Assembly (NCBI GenBank): GCA_020746835.1
Contig: JAGPNK010000005.1
Coordinates: 186,001 to 250,000 of the forward strand
Length of the DNA stretch: 64,000 bases
Source of the DNA: Stachybotrys elegans
Lineage: Eukaryota; Ascomycota; Sordariomycetes; Hypocreales; Stachybotryaceae
Direction: 5' to 3'
In this document: piece after piece, positions 19,932 to 30,176 of the stretch
Numbering within the stretch: the first letter of the stretch is position 1
Layout: the number at the start of each line of letters is the position of its first letter
Made by a program: the position numbers and the translations under genes
Notes under the pieces: generated by a model
Seen by the model: the letters and a program-made list of their open reading frames with translations, nothing else
What the model was told of the DNA's origin: nothing
Databases searched by the model: none

Positions 19932-21394
19932 CTGGTCCGAGCAGGGAGACGTTAGTTGAGTGAACCGAGCGCATAGAGACGCAAAACAATCATGAGGCTC
20001 AAGATGAGTTTGGAGGGGGATTTGCTGCAGGCTCTGACCTGTTGGAAGGCGGCCATGTGAGCCACCGTACCAAGAAGATGTTGGCGGAGGCGGACAAGGT
20101 TGTGAAACAGAAATTCCAACATAACGAATTGGATGCTCACCATCGCGAATTCCCCTCAGTGACGGCGGATTTGGTCTGCTCGACTCTGAGCCGAGGCCTG
20201 CTCAACGTTGGGAGGCTGAGCTTCATGATTGGTGGGTGTATCTCTGGTTGTAAATGTAACTGTGTGTGTACAGTGGTTGAGACTGGAGGGTGTGATTGAA
20301 TGCAAAAGAGGAAGAAACTTTCCCCACGGCCTGGGATTTGAACATGAACACGAGGGCCATGAAGCAGCGGTCGGCATCGGCCGGTATCTAGACCCTGGGC
20401 CGTTGTTATCTCTTATCCCAAGAATGAACAGCTGGGGCCGCGATAAGGACGGGCGGGGTTGTGAATCTCATCTCCCAATCCAGATGAGAGACGAGCTGAA
20501 CCTGGTAGGTGACTAGGATTTCGATGGCTTAGTGCCGGGTTTCTCCTATCTGTTGCCACAACGTGTTGATAGCAGCCAAAGAAGACGGTAGATTTGGTGA
20601 GGTGTGAGATTATTGAACTGTCAGAGCGCTCATCTTAAATAACCCCCAAGCTTTTATAGATATATTTTATTCTGTATGGCTAAAAGAGTGTTAGAATATC
20701 TACTGTGTTAAGCCTTTTACCCATCAAGTCAAGAAAGCACTATTAAACCTCAATTGGATAGAAGTGCTGCTCTTCCAACAGGCTCAAGCAGTAGGGGAAA
20801 TCCAGCGAGAGGTTAAGGGGCGTTAATATACTTCTCCCTGCTGTTTGGGTACCGTGTGGATGCATAATCTTCCCTTTGAATTACGACTGTGTGGGATGGT
20901 TTATAGGATAAGAGTGCGTCTCCATGAGATGATGTGTGCTCTCATTGAGATATGGTATGTGTTATTCTTCCTGCTTTCTATTGATTGGACACTGTCTTAA
21001 CTACTAGAGGAGCCAAGACTTCTCATCTATATAAAGTTGCTTTCCTTGAGCAATAAGGCAAGGCTCTCTCTCTCTCCCTCCGCATTGAGCTCTCCGCAAA
21101 GCCAGAAAGGCCAGTGAAGTTTATGGCATATTGGCAGCTCCTTAGGATACAAATGGGTGTGTAATTGATCTGATTGTAGTTTTAGATTCTAAAGATACGG
21201 AGGTGGGCAGTATCTCTCACCATACAACTACAAAAATAAAAATATACTGTTGACGAGTGCAACACCAGTCCCTTGTAGTTTGTATTCTGAAGCATTGAAA
21301 ATCCAACCAGTCGATCATCTTCGCTGAACTATGGAGCCGTTCCGTCATAGATCTCTAGAATCTACAGTACAACAATCATCTTTGGGTCCAGTCA
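19932..21394. other. Intergenic region, AT-rich in its second half
   Basis: It should hold the 5' exon and promoter of the NCS1 gene (to about 20350). The part from about 20560 to 21390 is AT-rich with many TATA- and TTTTAT-like words and a short CT repeat (21063-21079). No gene seen. Confidence 0.5.
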
Positions 21395-23338
21395 TCACGC
21401 CACGGCTTTAATGTCAAGCCCCTTCAACCCTCCGTCCTCCCTCCACGCCTCCAACGCACCCATGTAATGGTTGATGCCTCTTCCCCAAATGCCCGCTCTG
21501 CTGATCTTGGCCTGCACCTCGGGCCCCAGAGCACGCAGCTTGTCCACGTCACCCTCATTGTTGAGATAATTGGGGGTGCAGCCCACCATGCCGCTCATGC
21601 TCAGCGATGCCGCCGCCGCCTGGTTACCCCAATCTTCCTGCGCAGCCTGCGTCGGCTCGATGAGAGCGCGTCCCGTCCCGAGTCGCCGCTGGCTCTCCAT
21701 AATCATGTACGCCACATGCTTCGCGAAGCAGTCCATGCTCATGATCTGGTTGGCAGTTAGGCTGGCTTGCGCGGAACCTGCAAAGAACATGTTGGGGAAG
21801 CTGGAGCGGCAGACGCCGTGAAGCGTCTGCACATCCTCTGCAAAGGCGGCGTCCATGTTGAGTCCGTCTGTGCCGGTAATATCGATTTCAAAGCGGTATC
21901 CTGGGCTCATGTTGGTAGCTCCTCTAAACACCATGTAGCCGGTGGCCAATATGAGCAGATCAAGCTCATGCTCCACGCCGTTTGCCACGAGTCCCTTCTC
22001 CGTGAACCGTTCGATGCCATGTCCGCTCGTGTCGACGAGCGTGACGTTTGGCCGGTTGAAGGTAGGCAGATAGTCGTCATGGAAGCAGGGGCGCTTGCAC
22101 CACGAATAGTACCAGTGCTTGAGACCCTGCGCCGTCTCCTTGTCCTGGACAATCTCATCCACGCGGCGGCGAAGACGCTCAGCTCGTGGTATATCAGCGA
22201 CATGCATTTCCGTAATCAGCTGCTGCACCTCGTCTGGGCGGATTGCCTTGTCGTAGCCCCATGCTGTGCAGTACGCCGGGTTATCTTTGACCCAGCCATC
22301 AGCAATCATGTTCTCGGCGGGCTCCGGCTGCGTGCGATGCAAGAACTTGGCGAAGTTGATGTTGCGGTCCACCCACCACCCCTTCTGGCTGGTAATCTTC
22401 TTCCACTCTTCTGGGTCTGTCTCGCGCTGGTTGCGCACATCAATGGAGGATGGCGTCCGCTGGAACACGGTGAGATGCTTTGCGTATTTGGCAAGCTCTG
22501 GGATGCTCTGCACGGCCGTCGCTCCCGTTCCGAGGATGCCGACCCGCTTGGATGCCAAGTTGGTCAACTCCGGCTTTGCACTGTCCATCGATCCGCCCGT
22601 GTACCCGTAGTCCCATCGCGACGTGTGGAACATGTGGCCCTTGAATGTTTCGAGGCCTTTGACGGCTGGGATCTTGGGCTGTGTGAGCTGCCCGCCAGCC
22701 AGGAGGACATATTCCACGTTCAGGCTGAGATCGAGATCCCGTCTGTCGCCAGCGAATTCAGTGCTGACAGCCCAGCAGCTTTTGTCGGAATCCCACCTCA
22801 TCTGCTTGGCCTTTTGGCGAAATAGGGTACGGCCCCTAAGGCCCCAATTATCTGCGATCCTCTCGGCCTGCCCTCGCAGCTCCGGCCCATACGAGTACTT
22901 GTGCTTGGGCATATATCCTGTCTCCTCCAGAAGCGGCATGTAGATGTAGCTCTCTACGTCACACATCAGGCCAGGATAGCGGTTCCAGTACCATACGCCG
23001 CCGTAGCCTCCCGCTGGGTCAATCATTACCAACTCTTCTGGCTTCGCTCCAGCCTCGAGCAGGCGAACTGCAAACAACAGGCCACTGTAGCCTGCGCCAA
23101 CGACGAGATACTTGATGGTCTTGGTGATGTCGATGGTTGGCGGGATAGAAGTGTGCTCTTCTGGACCAACCCATGGGTCTCTTTGCAGATACTTGAAGTC
23201 CTTCGAGGTGGTCAAGTCGATGAACTGAGCCCCTCCTTCGGGCCTATCACGCAAACGCTTGTCACGTTCGGCGTCATACTTGGCCTCTATCTCCGATAGT
23301 GCCGGGAGGCTGGTCTTGGGCTGGTCAGGGTTTGCCAT
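21395..23338 (-). CDS. Baeyer-Villiger-type flavin monooxygenase
   Basis: Single-exon gene of 647 residues. The Met at 23338 (MANPDQPKTS) is preferred over one eight codons upstream, because family proteins begin with a hydrophilic segment. The first FAD-binding loop is VVGAGYSGLL and the NADPH loop is GILGTGATAVQ. The Baeyer-Villiger fingerprint FxGxxxHTxxW is present as FKGHMFHTSRW (about residue 240). The DIDVESYIYMPLL-like segment is CDVESYIYMPLLEETGYMP. Type I BVMOs insert oxygen next to a ketone, using NADPH and O2, and give esters or lactones. The N-terminal extension (about 90 residues before the FAD loop) is typical of the cycloalkanone-like subgroup. No pathway partner is adjacent, so the substrate is unknown. 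Confidence 0.9.
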   Translation of the reverse strand: MANPDQPKTSLPALSEIEAKYDAERDKRLRDRPEGGAQFIDLTTSKDFKYLQRDPWVGPEEHTSIPPTIDITKTIKYLVVGAGYSGLLFAVRLLEAGAKPEELVMIDPAGGYGGVWYWNRYPGLMCDVESYIYMPLLEETGYMPKHKYSYGPELRGQAERIADNWGLRGRTLFRQKAKQMRWDSDKSCWAVSTEFAGDRRDLDLSLNVEYVLLAGGQLTQPKIPAVKGLETFKGHMFHTSRWDYGYTGGSMDSAKPELTNLASKRVGILGTGATAVQSIPELAKYAKHLTVFQRTPSSIDVRNQRETDPEEWKKITSQKGWWVDRNINFAKFLHRTQPEPAENMIADGWVKDNPAYCTAWGYDKAIRPDEVQQLITEMHVADIPRAERLRRRVDEIVQDKETAQGLKHWYYSWCKRPCFHDDYLPTFNRPNVTLVDTSGHGIERFTEKGLVANGVEHELDLLILATGYMVFRGATNMSPGYRFEIDITGTDGLNMDAAFAEDVQTLHGVCRSSFPNMFFAGSAQASLTANQIMSMDCFAKHVAYMIMESQRRLGTGRALIEPTQAAQEDWGNQAAAASLSMSGMVGCTPNYLNNEGDVDKLRALGPEVQAKISRAGIWGRGINHYMGALEAWREDGGLKGLDIKAVA

Positions 23339-26079
23339 GGTAGCAGAATAAAGAAGAAACAATGATGCTGTGGTGACGAGACATAGGGGTAGGAGCGGGG
23401 GAAGCTCTTCATATACAGCCTTTTTGTGGAGAACATATTCCTGTGCCCCTCGAGACGATTCAAATCCCCCTCCTGCACGGTGTGGCGAGTCCTGTTACGT
23501 TCGGGTGTTAGAGTGAGGCTGGCGTGTCATACGCTGCTCCCTAGCCGAGTCTGTGTACGGCACCCACACACATTGCGGAGCGATCCACGCGCGGTTTCTC
23601 GGCAGAGTCGAGCTAGCAGGTTCTCCGCACTACAATCGTGAAACTAAGAGGGGCACGCCCGCGGGGTGACACTTTATGACCCAGCTACCGGCTGTACTGA
23701 AGCTAGTCGCAACCATTCAGCGTCTGTCTGTGGACAACTTGGTGGGACATTGACCCCTGGAATGATGCTGATCGCCCGAAAGGACCAGGGCGTCTGCAAC
23801 GGCTAGGGGCTGATACTGATCAAACTGACTCGTGTCTCGGCGGTAACTGCGTGTATCGCATTGCCGAGGGGCTATCAGCTTACGCGTGCAACCGTTCACC
23901 GCCGCACCTCGAAGTTGGCTGGAGATTGCAGTGACATAGCCAGTTGCTGAGTCCAGTTGACAACATCTTGGCCAGAGACTATGCACAGACCGTCTTGAGA
24001 AGTAACGGTCTTGTATGTTCATTTTGCAGGCAATCATCTCTTCTAAACTGGGCAGACTCTCAACCATGTCAAGAGCTGAACATGCGCATGTGCAGATGCT
24101 CAGTTGCCATTTTGGTTTTGGACCACTTCCATTCCCTGTTATGTCTCCACGCCAAAGCTGAACTGCCCCGTCTGTTACCTGCACCTGACCCATCACAATA
24201 CAAGGAAGCAGTGTTAAGATTGGTGCCTAATCCGACCCAAGTATTGGCAACTGCATAATGCGTGAGGGGTGATGTGGGTTATAGTATTGATCCTATAACC
24301 ATTCAATTCACGGATATGTGCGTCTTCCTCAACTGTATCATCAGGGAATTTGATACAGTCAAGAGTACGCGCAGTAAGGTTAAGGTATGAGGGAGGAAGA
24401 TGTTGAAAGATGATCATAGTCTTTGGTTCTTTGATATGCTTCCAGTTAGCATGGGACCAGTAGTGCCAATGGTATTCGTAGGAACGATATGAATAGATAT
24501 GATCACAACATTAGATCGTCATCAGCCAATAAGGGCCTTGGTACTGGGTATTAGCTATCGTTCTATGTGAGTTGACCTTTTATATGTAGCCTAAACTAGA
24601 TGGCTAAGGAACAATAAATTAGCAGAGGTTCGGAGGTGAGTAAGAAAGCTGCTGACAACATCCGGTGCTCAATCAATTGCACAACCGAGCAATAAATAAG
24701 GCTCTGAATCATTTCATATCCCCGCCTCTACTAACTACTATATGCAATGTTGAGATGAAGGACGCGAATGAAAAATATTTGCAGAGATCTCTCAACTCCC
24801 GACGACGGAATAGAACACCCTAGGCCAGCGACAGTACAATAAACCAGTACAGCACAGTTATTGGTCTATCAACCAATAAGCCGGGGCACCGCCAGCTCCT
24901 CTATCGGCTGCAATGTGGCGTAATAAAATATTAGCTCCTTACGTGCCTCCATAGATGCCCCAACTAACGTATCTGAGCATTCAACTCGTAATAACGGAAG
25001 ATTCCGTGTGAGGGCGGCAATACCCGCCTAACCAGCGGCCGCCAACCACAAGCCACTACCCCTGTGGCTGGTAGCTTTGTACGTGCTGGCCTTGGCGATC
25101 TCTCTTAGTTATCGAGCTTATCGTGGCCAGCCACTCTGCATCTTACATGATAAGGCATGAGGCATGACTCGTGGCCGAGGGGCTCGTAGTCCACAAATTA
25201 ATTTATCCCATCCTGGAAATAGCATAGGGGCTGTGTGAGACGGTTTGAAGGACCAACTGCAGGTGGGAGTCTAGAACGTGGTCGGCACTTACCTGTAGCG
25301 TGGTAGGATTTATCAGATGGTGCCAGGGTCAAAGTATAAAAGAGTGGACTCGTTTTTGCGAGCTTGGCGTTGCATGTTCCACATTAGATGACGGTGCAAA
25401 TTTGGATCTTCAAGTCAATTTGGCATGCCTTGCTTCCTCCCGGTTCTCAATCGTCGATGGGATTTCGGTTCCTAATTGCTTCTAGACGGATTCTCTGACA
25501 TCCAGTTTGTGAAAGAATGTGAGATCGCCGAGCCTCAAGACCTTCTGTTTTGATCTAGCTCCTCTGGTCGACTCACTCGGGCATATGCAACTAATCTTGG
25601 CTAATATCCAAGAGGGTGGTCATACTTACGTACTCGATTCGACTCGCATAGATTGGCCTTTTATGGCAAGCCAGCCTCGAGAAACCCCTCTGGCCAAGAA
25701 ATTCTGCGGTCTGACGGCAAACAAAGCACGGGAGTGCTAATCCCGCATCCGCAATGTGCGCTTCTCAAACATGCTAGAAGGGTTCTGACCCTGGTTTGTG
25801 GTTCACGATCCAGGATGATCTCTGTATTAGCCGTCCTCCCGGCGGAGCAGAGGCATCCTCATCCGATAAATCTCTTCTACAGACTCCACCAAGCTTACCA
25901 CAGTGCAGAAGCATAAGCAGTCATGTACCCTTGTTCTGGAAAAGCGCGCCTTGCCCAGCCATGCCTGTCCTGGCTGGCGCAATGTCTTATAAGCAGCCTA
26001 AGTCCTTCACCCCATTGTGTTTGGCTGGCTTGCTCTCTTTCTCTACACGGCAAGTGTCTGACGTCGACTTGTGGTGAAG
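23339..26079. other. Gene-poor interval
   Basis: 2.7 kb with no supported gene. The promoter of the monooxygenase should occupy roughly 23340-23700, and that of the tyrosinase the last few hundred bases. The stretch 24370-25000 is AT-rich and could be decayed repetitive DNA. A frame at 23717-24196 has no recognisable features. Confidence 0.5.
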
Positions 26080-27513
26080 ATGCAGCTACCGTATATCTTG
26101 GCGGCGCTTTGTCTGGCTGTCCCCAGCACGGCAGCACCTCAGTCCACGGCTGGCGTGAAAGATGCCGCGTCTTTCCTTGCCCACCTCACCGAAGAAGCGG
26201 CTTCCTCTCTAAAACCCCGTCATGGCAGTGGGGAGAGTAAAAGCTTGCCAGGTAAGGGTTGTACTTTGTCAAATGCACGCATTCGACGAGATTGGTATGC
26301 ACTCTTCATATTTATCCATGAACAGGCGAAGCGCCTTTGTGCTATGCTTGAGCACAGCAAAATCGCCGTGCATCAAGGTCTGTCTAACTCGCTGCCAGGG
26401 AGCGCATCTCCAAAAAGGAGAGAAAGGAGTATATCAAGGCAGTAAAGTGCTTGCAGAGCCTTCCAGCCAAGTCGAATCCATCGTTCGCCCCCGGCGCTCG
26501 GACTCGATACGACGATTTCGTGGCGACTCACATCAACCAAACATTATCAATTCATGGAACTGTACGATGTATCCCACCCCGGAGTGTACTTCAGCTGATG
26601 CCCCCAGGCCAATTTCTTGACATGGCACCGCTACTTCACTTGGACATATGAGAAAGCCCTCCAAGAGGAGTGTGGCTACACTGGTACTCAGCCGGTACGC
26701 AATCATCCACTTGTTAATACCCTACTGTTTATTAACTGGAATGCAGTACTGGAACTGGTTCACCTACACCGACGACTTGAGAAAATCCCCAGTCTTCGAC
26801 GGCAGCGCCACTAGCATGAGCGGTGACGGTGAGTTCTTCGCTCACAACGGCAGCATCTCTGGTCAAAACAACATATACCTGCCTTCGGGCAATGGCGGTG
26901 GTTGTGTTACGAGTGGCCCGTTTAAGGAGTAAGTCAATTTGTCTGTCCAAGGGGTTGGGTTTCTTTCTGACGACTGAATAGCCAGGTTGTCAACCTCGGC
27001 CCTCCGTCTCCCGGAATGGACGGTCTGCCCGCCGTCGTAGGCGATCCCTTGGCGCACAATCCGCGATGCCTGCGTCGCGACTTATCAAACTATACCGCTG
27101 GGACGTGGATGACACTTGCCAACCTGTACAACATTACCCTTGGCGACGCCTCTCATTCGATTGCACAGTTCCAGAATGAGTTGCAAGGCCGGTTCGGAGA
27201 TGGGTTCCTCGGCATGCACGCTGCTGGGCACTTCGCAATCGGCGGCGAGTCAAGCGATTTCTTCTCCTCGCCCAACGAGCCTGTGTTTTATCTGCACCAT
27301 GCCATGGTGGACATGGTGTATTGGCTTTGGCAGATCACTCATCCACAGCAGGCTAACGATATTGCTGGGACTATTACCATCTTCAACACCCCGCCGAGTC
27401 GGGAGGGACTCAAGACGGATACCCTCATGGTGGGAGTTGACTCACCTCTGATCACAATTGGGGACGCGCTGGATACTATGAGTGGTTCGCCATTCTGTTA
27501 CATCTATCTGTGA
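26080..27513 (+). CDS. Secreted tyrosinase (type 3 copper, common central domain)
   Basis: Five exons (26080-26294, 26399-26561, 26608-26694, 26747-26928, 26982-27513) sum to 1,179 nt and 392 residues with a continuous frame. MQLPYILAALCLAVPSTAAPQ is a signal peptide. CuA ligands are the His residues in VATH, LSIHGT and FLTWHRYF. CuB ligands are those in GMHAAGHFAIGG and FYLHHAMVD. CTLSNARIRRDW plus KAVKCLQSLP matches the Cys-containing lead-in of short extracellular fungal tyrosinases. There is no long C-terminal propeptide, unlike melanin-type tyrosinases. Such enzymes oxidise phenols or catechols to quinones. All introns are GT-AG; intron 1 contains a CTAAC branch site 13 nt before the acceptor. 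Several NxT/S sequons are present. Confidence 0.93.
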
Positions 27514-28380
27514 AGGTCAATCCAGTAGGACATTGGGGCCGGCCACCTGCCTCTTCAGTATGTAGTTTGCCCATGTTCAATATCGTCTGTTGACGAATGA
27601 AGAGAAATCGGTTAACAAGAATACCCTTCCTGAGGTTCACGTCTATTTCGTGCAAGAGACCCTATTTCTTTCTTAGTCCCACCCATGTCGGGTACCAATT
27701 CTCATCGTGCGAAGGTTAATCTACACTGTGGAGTATCGCCTCGCGAGGTGGATAAAATTAGACGACCAAGATCGAATACGCCTCGCCTATTCTCTCCCCT
27801 GTCTGTAGGGCCTGGTGGATCAGGTCATGTACTCGGTACGGAGATCCCAAAATTCGTATGGAAGAACAGACTGGCCATGAGCGATACTGCCTGCGCTTCG
27901 CGTTTGGAGATAACTTCCTGATACAATAAGTGTCCGGTTCCATACCGGTATCGATGGGTTACACGGCATCTCATCCTCTGGGATGGAGAGGCAGAAACTG
28001 TCAGACAGAGAATGCCATGCATCTGCTCGACTACGAAACGAGGTTTGCTGCTCCGACCTTGAAACCCCAACTGGGTTTCAACCCCCGACGCTCCGATCCT
28101 TCACGCAGTGGTGCATAGGGGATTGGACGAATCATACTGCGTTCTGACAGCCTTACCATCATGGAAGCTCGGTCATGACCACGGCGTGGTACCCGACGGG
28201 ATACTCATCACGCTGGATACTTATATGCTCCATCATCGTCAAGATGCGGACGTGTTTTCCATTGAGTTCGGACATCTTAGACGACTTGATTTCTTTCTTT
28301 CCTTCTTTCTTTCTGTTTTTCCTTTCGCAGAACCATCTCCGCTAGTCGACCTGCCACTCCTTCAATTGCCAAGTCACAAT
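27514..28380. other. Intergenic region with a short perfect inverted repeat
   Basis: About 870 nt without a supported gene. A perfect 9-bp inverted repeat with a 5-nt loop lies at 28059-28081 (TTGAAACCC / GGGTTTCAA). A TTTCTTTC-rich tract precedes the next ATG. Confidence 0.5.
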
Positions 28381-29725
28381 ATGAAAATGCACAATAGGGC
28401 GATCGGCGTTGCTGCATTGCTCGCCGCCGTTGCCCCCTATGTCCATGCCGTTGGATGCGGGGGCCTGCAGACATGCCCAAACCTGGGGAGCATTAATCCT
28501 ACCGACGATTACGAGTGCATCTTAGCCAACAATCCTCTATACGAAATCATGGAATGCGTGAGTCTCGACGCAAGTCTTCAAGAAAAGGAAATCTGCAGGG
28601 CCCACGACGACGGCAACCCGTATACACACGAGGACGAGTTCTTTGTTGACGGTCAAATGTACGGCCATACCATGAACCAGCGTGGCGAGTTCTGCATCAA
28701 GCCCCGAGACGTCTTGCTACTTGCGGGTTCCCAGTGCCGCGGCGCCGGGGTTGTCGGGGCGCTTCAAGCGTGTCCGCAGAGCGATCCGCGGTTCCTCTCC
28801 TGTCTTTGTGAAATTGGCGTTACCAACCAACATCTCGCTGCCTTGTCCATGTGCTTCAGTGACGCTGGCGCTGGAGCAGTTCTGAGATGCCCAGGCCGCC
28901 GACGCCGGACACCACCTACCGGATCCCCCTCGCAGGGACAACCTGTGCCAGGACAGCCAGTACAACCGCCGCCGCGGGGGTCTCCGTCCTTGGGTCGATC
29001 TTCCGCAGGGCAACCCATCCAAGGTCGGCCTGGAAGAAGTCGGTCTGGAAGGCGACCCATCACAGGAGTGCGCTCTCGATCCAGGGGCCTTCGACCAAGG
29101 GCAGTTGAAGAAGAGACAGAGGAACCGGATACCGCCCATGGGCCCCCGCCCGAGGTGCTCCAGCGTCGCAAGAGGAGTCTTGAAGTATGTGCCCACCCTG
29201 ACAGCAACACAAGCTTGGTGAAGCTAATTGAGTATTCGACAGGCGCAAGGCGCAGGTTTCTATGTCGACGTCGCCGGACGACCCGTTTATCCAAACGGCG
29301 TCGTCGGCCCTATTCCTCTGCCATACTTTGACGATTACTACCCCGAACACAACCTAGCGAAGCGATGCTATGTCGGACCAGTCGAGCCTATTCTCTACTG
29401 CGTTCACTGGCCCACCGAAACCCCAATCGAACTTGACTACGACCCCGGCGAGAGAAATCTGATCCAGTACTCGGCCTCTTACGATGAGAAAGATGCGACG
29501 AGAACGGAAGCGCCATTGGTCACAGAGGTCACCGAGGTGCCAGACGTGCCCACCGAAGCCCTTACCGTCACTTTTGCGGATGCGGCTGTCGTGTCTACTA
29601 CTACCAGCGAGGACTTGCCGGCTGAGACTGGAGAACGGACCGGGGAGTCTGCGGGTGCGCGGATTGGATTCTCTTTACAGCTCTACCTACTGGTAATTTC
29701 TGGGGTGCTCCTGGTAGTATTGTAA
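28381..29725 (+). CDS. Hypothetical secreted, Cys-rich, probably GPI-anchored surface protein
   Basis: Two exons (28381-29184 and 29243-29725), 428 residues. I do not recognise a named family. The start MKMHNRAIGVAALLAAVAPYVHA is a signal peptide. The N-terminal domain (to about residue 165) carries regularly spaced cysteines (CGGLQTC, YEC, MEC, EIC, EFC, SQC, QAC, SCLC, SMC), suggesting a disulphide-stabilised extracellular fold. Residues about 170-265 are low complexity, with GQPVPGQPVQPPPRGSP and many Arg/Ser pairs. Exon 2 encodes AGRPVYPNGVVGP and a Glu/Thr-rich acidic stalk, and ends in a hydrophobic tail (LQLYLLVISGVLLVVL) after a small-residue SAG site, as in GPI-anchor signals. Its gene neighbours give no functional clue. 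Confidence 0.75.
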
Positions 29726-30176
29726 AAGGCAAACATAGAAAAGGGGTTCTGGGCTGGGATTGCATTGGAAACAAACAGGAGTAAGGATTTAGGTATTGCT
29801 TTAGAACTATGATTATTCCCCCTGTTTTATTTTACGAACTCAGCACTCCGTATCGCGTTTCAATGTCCACTACTGGCCATCTGTCACAGATCCAGCCACA
29901 CAGTTTCGCCTTTTGAGATGCAAATGTGCGGTGTAACCCCTCCATTCCTCCCAGGCTGACAGGATTTGCATCCCTGTATCTCGGATCGGTGGTCGCATTT
30001 ACTCCTTGCTTGAGGCTCATCCGCTGGTCCACCCTTCTGAGCCCCTCAATCACTTTCGGGCCCGAGAGAGACTGGCGCTAGGCAAGTAATTGTAGGCGTC
30101 GTTTTCTGCATGAGACAGTATCATATCAGTACCCGCAACTACTCAACTTCCCTCCCTATGCCAGGCGCCTCCCAGG
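29726..30176. other. Intergenic / promoter of the NLR gene
   Basis: About 450 nt. No gene or motif that I can support. Confidence 0.45.

Noticed and set aside
21767..22825. A 352-codon plus-strand frame opposite the Baeyer-Villiger monooxygenase
   Set aside because: Antisense shadow; the minus strand carries all the enzyme motifs.
23717..24196. 159-codon minus-strand frame in the gene-poor interval
   Set aside because: No signal peptide, domain or splice partner recognised; length is within chance.
28059..28081. tRNA arm
   Set aside because: The hairpin lacks the other arms and A/B box promoters.
28381..29184. A CFEM-type effector in the Cys-rich secreted protein
   Set aside because: Cys spacing and the lack of the PxC[A/G]xxCx8-12C pattern do not fit CFEM, despite the SCLC stretch.
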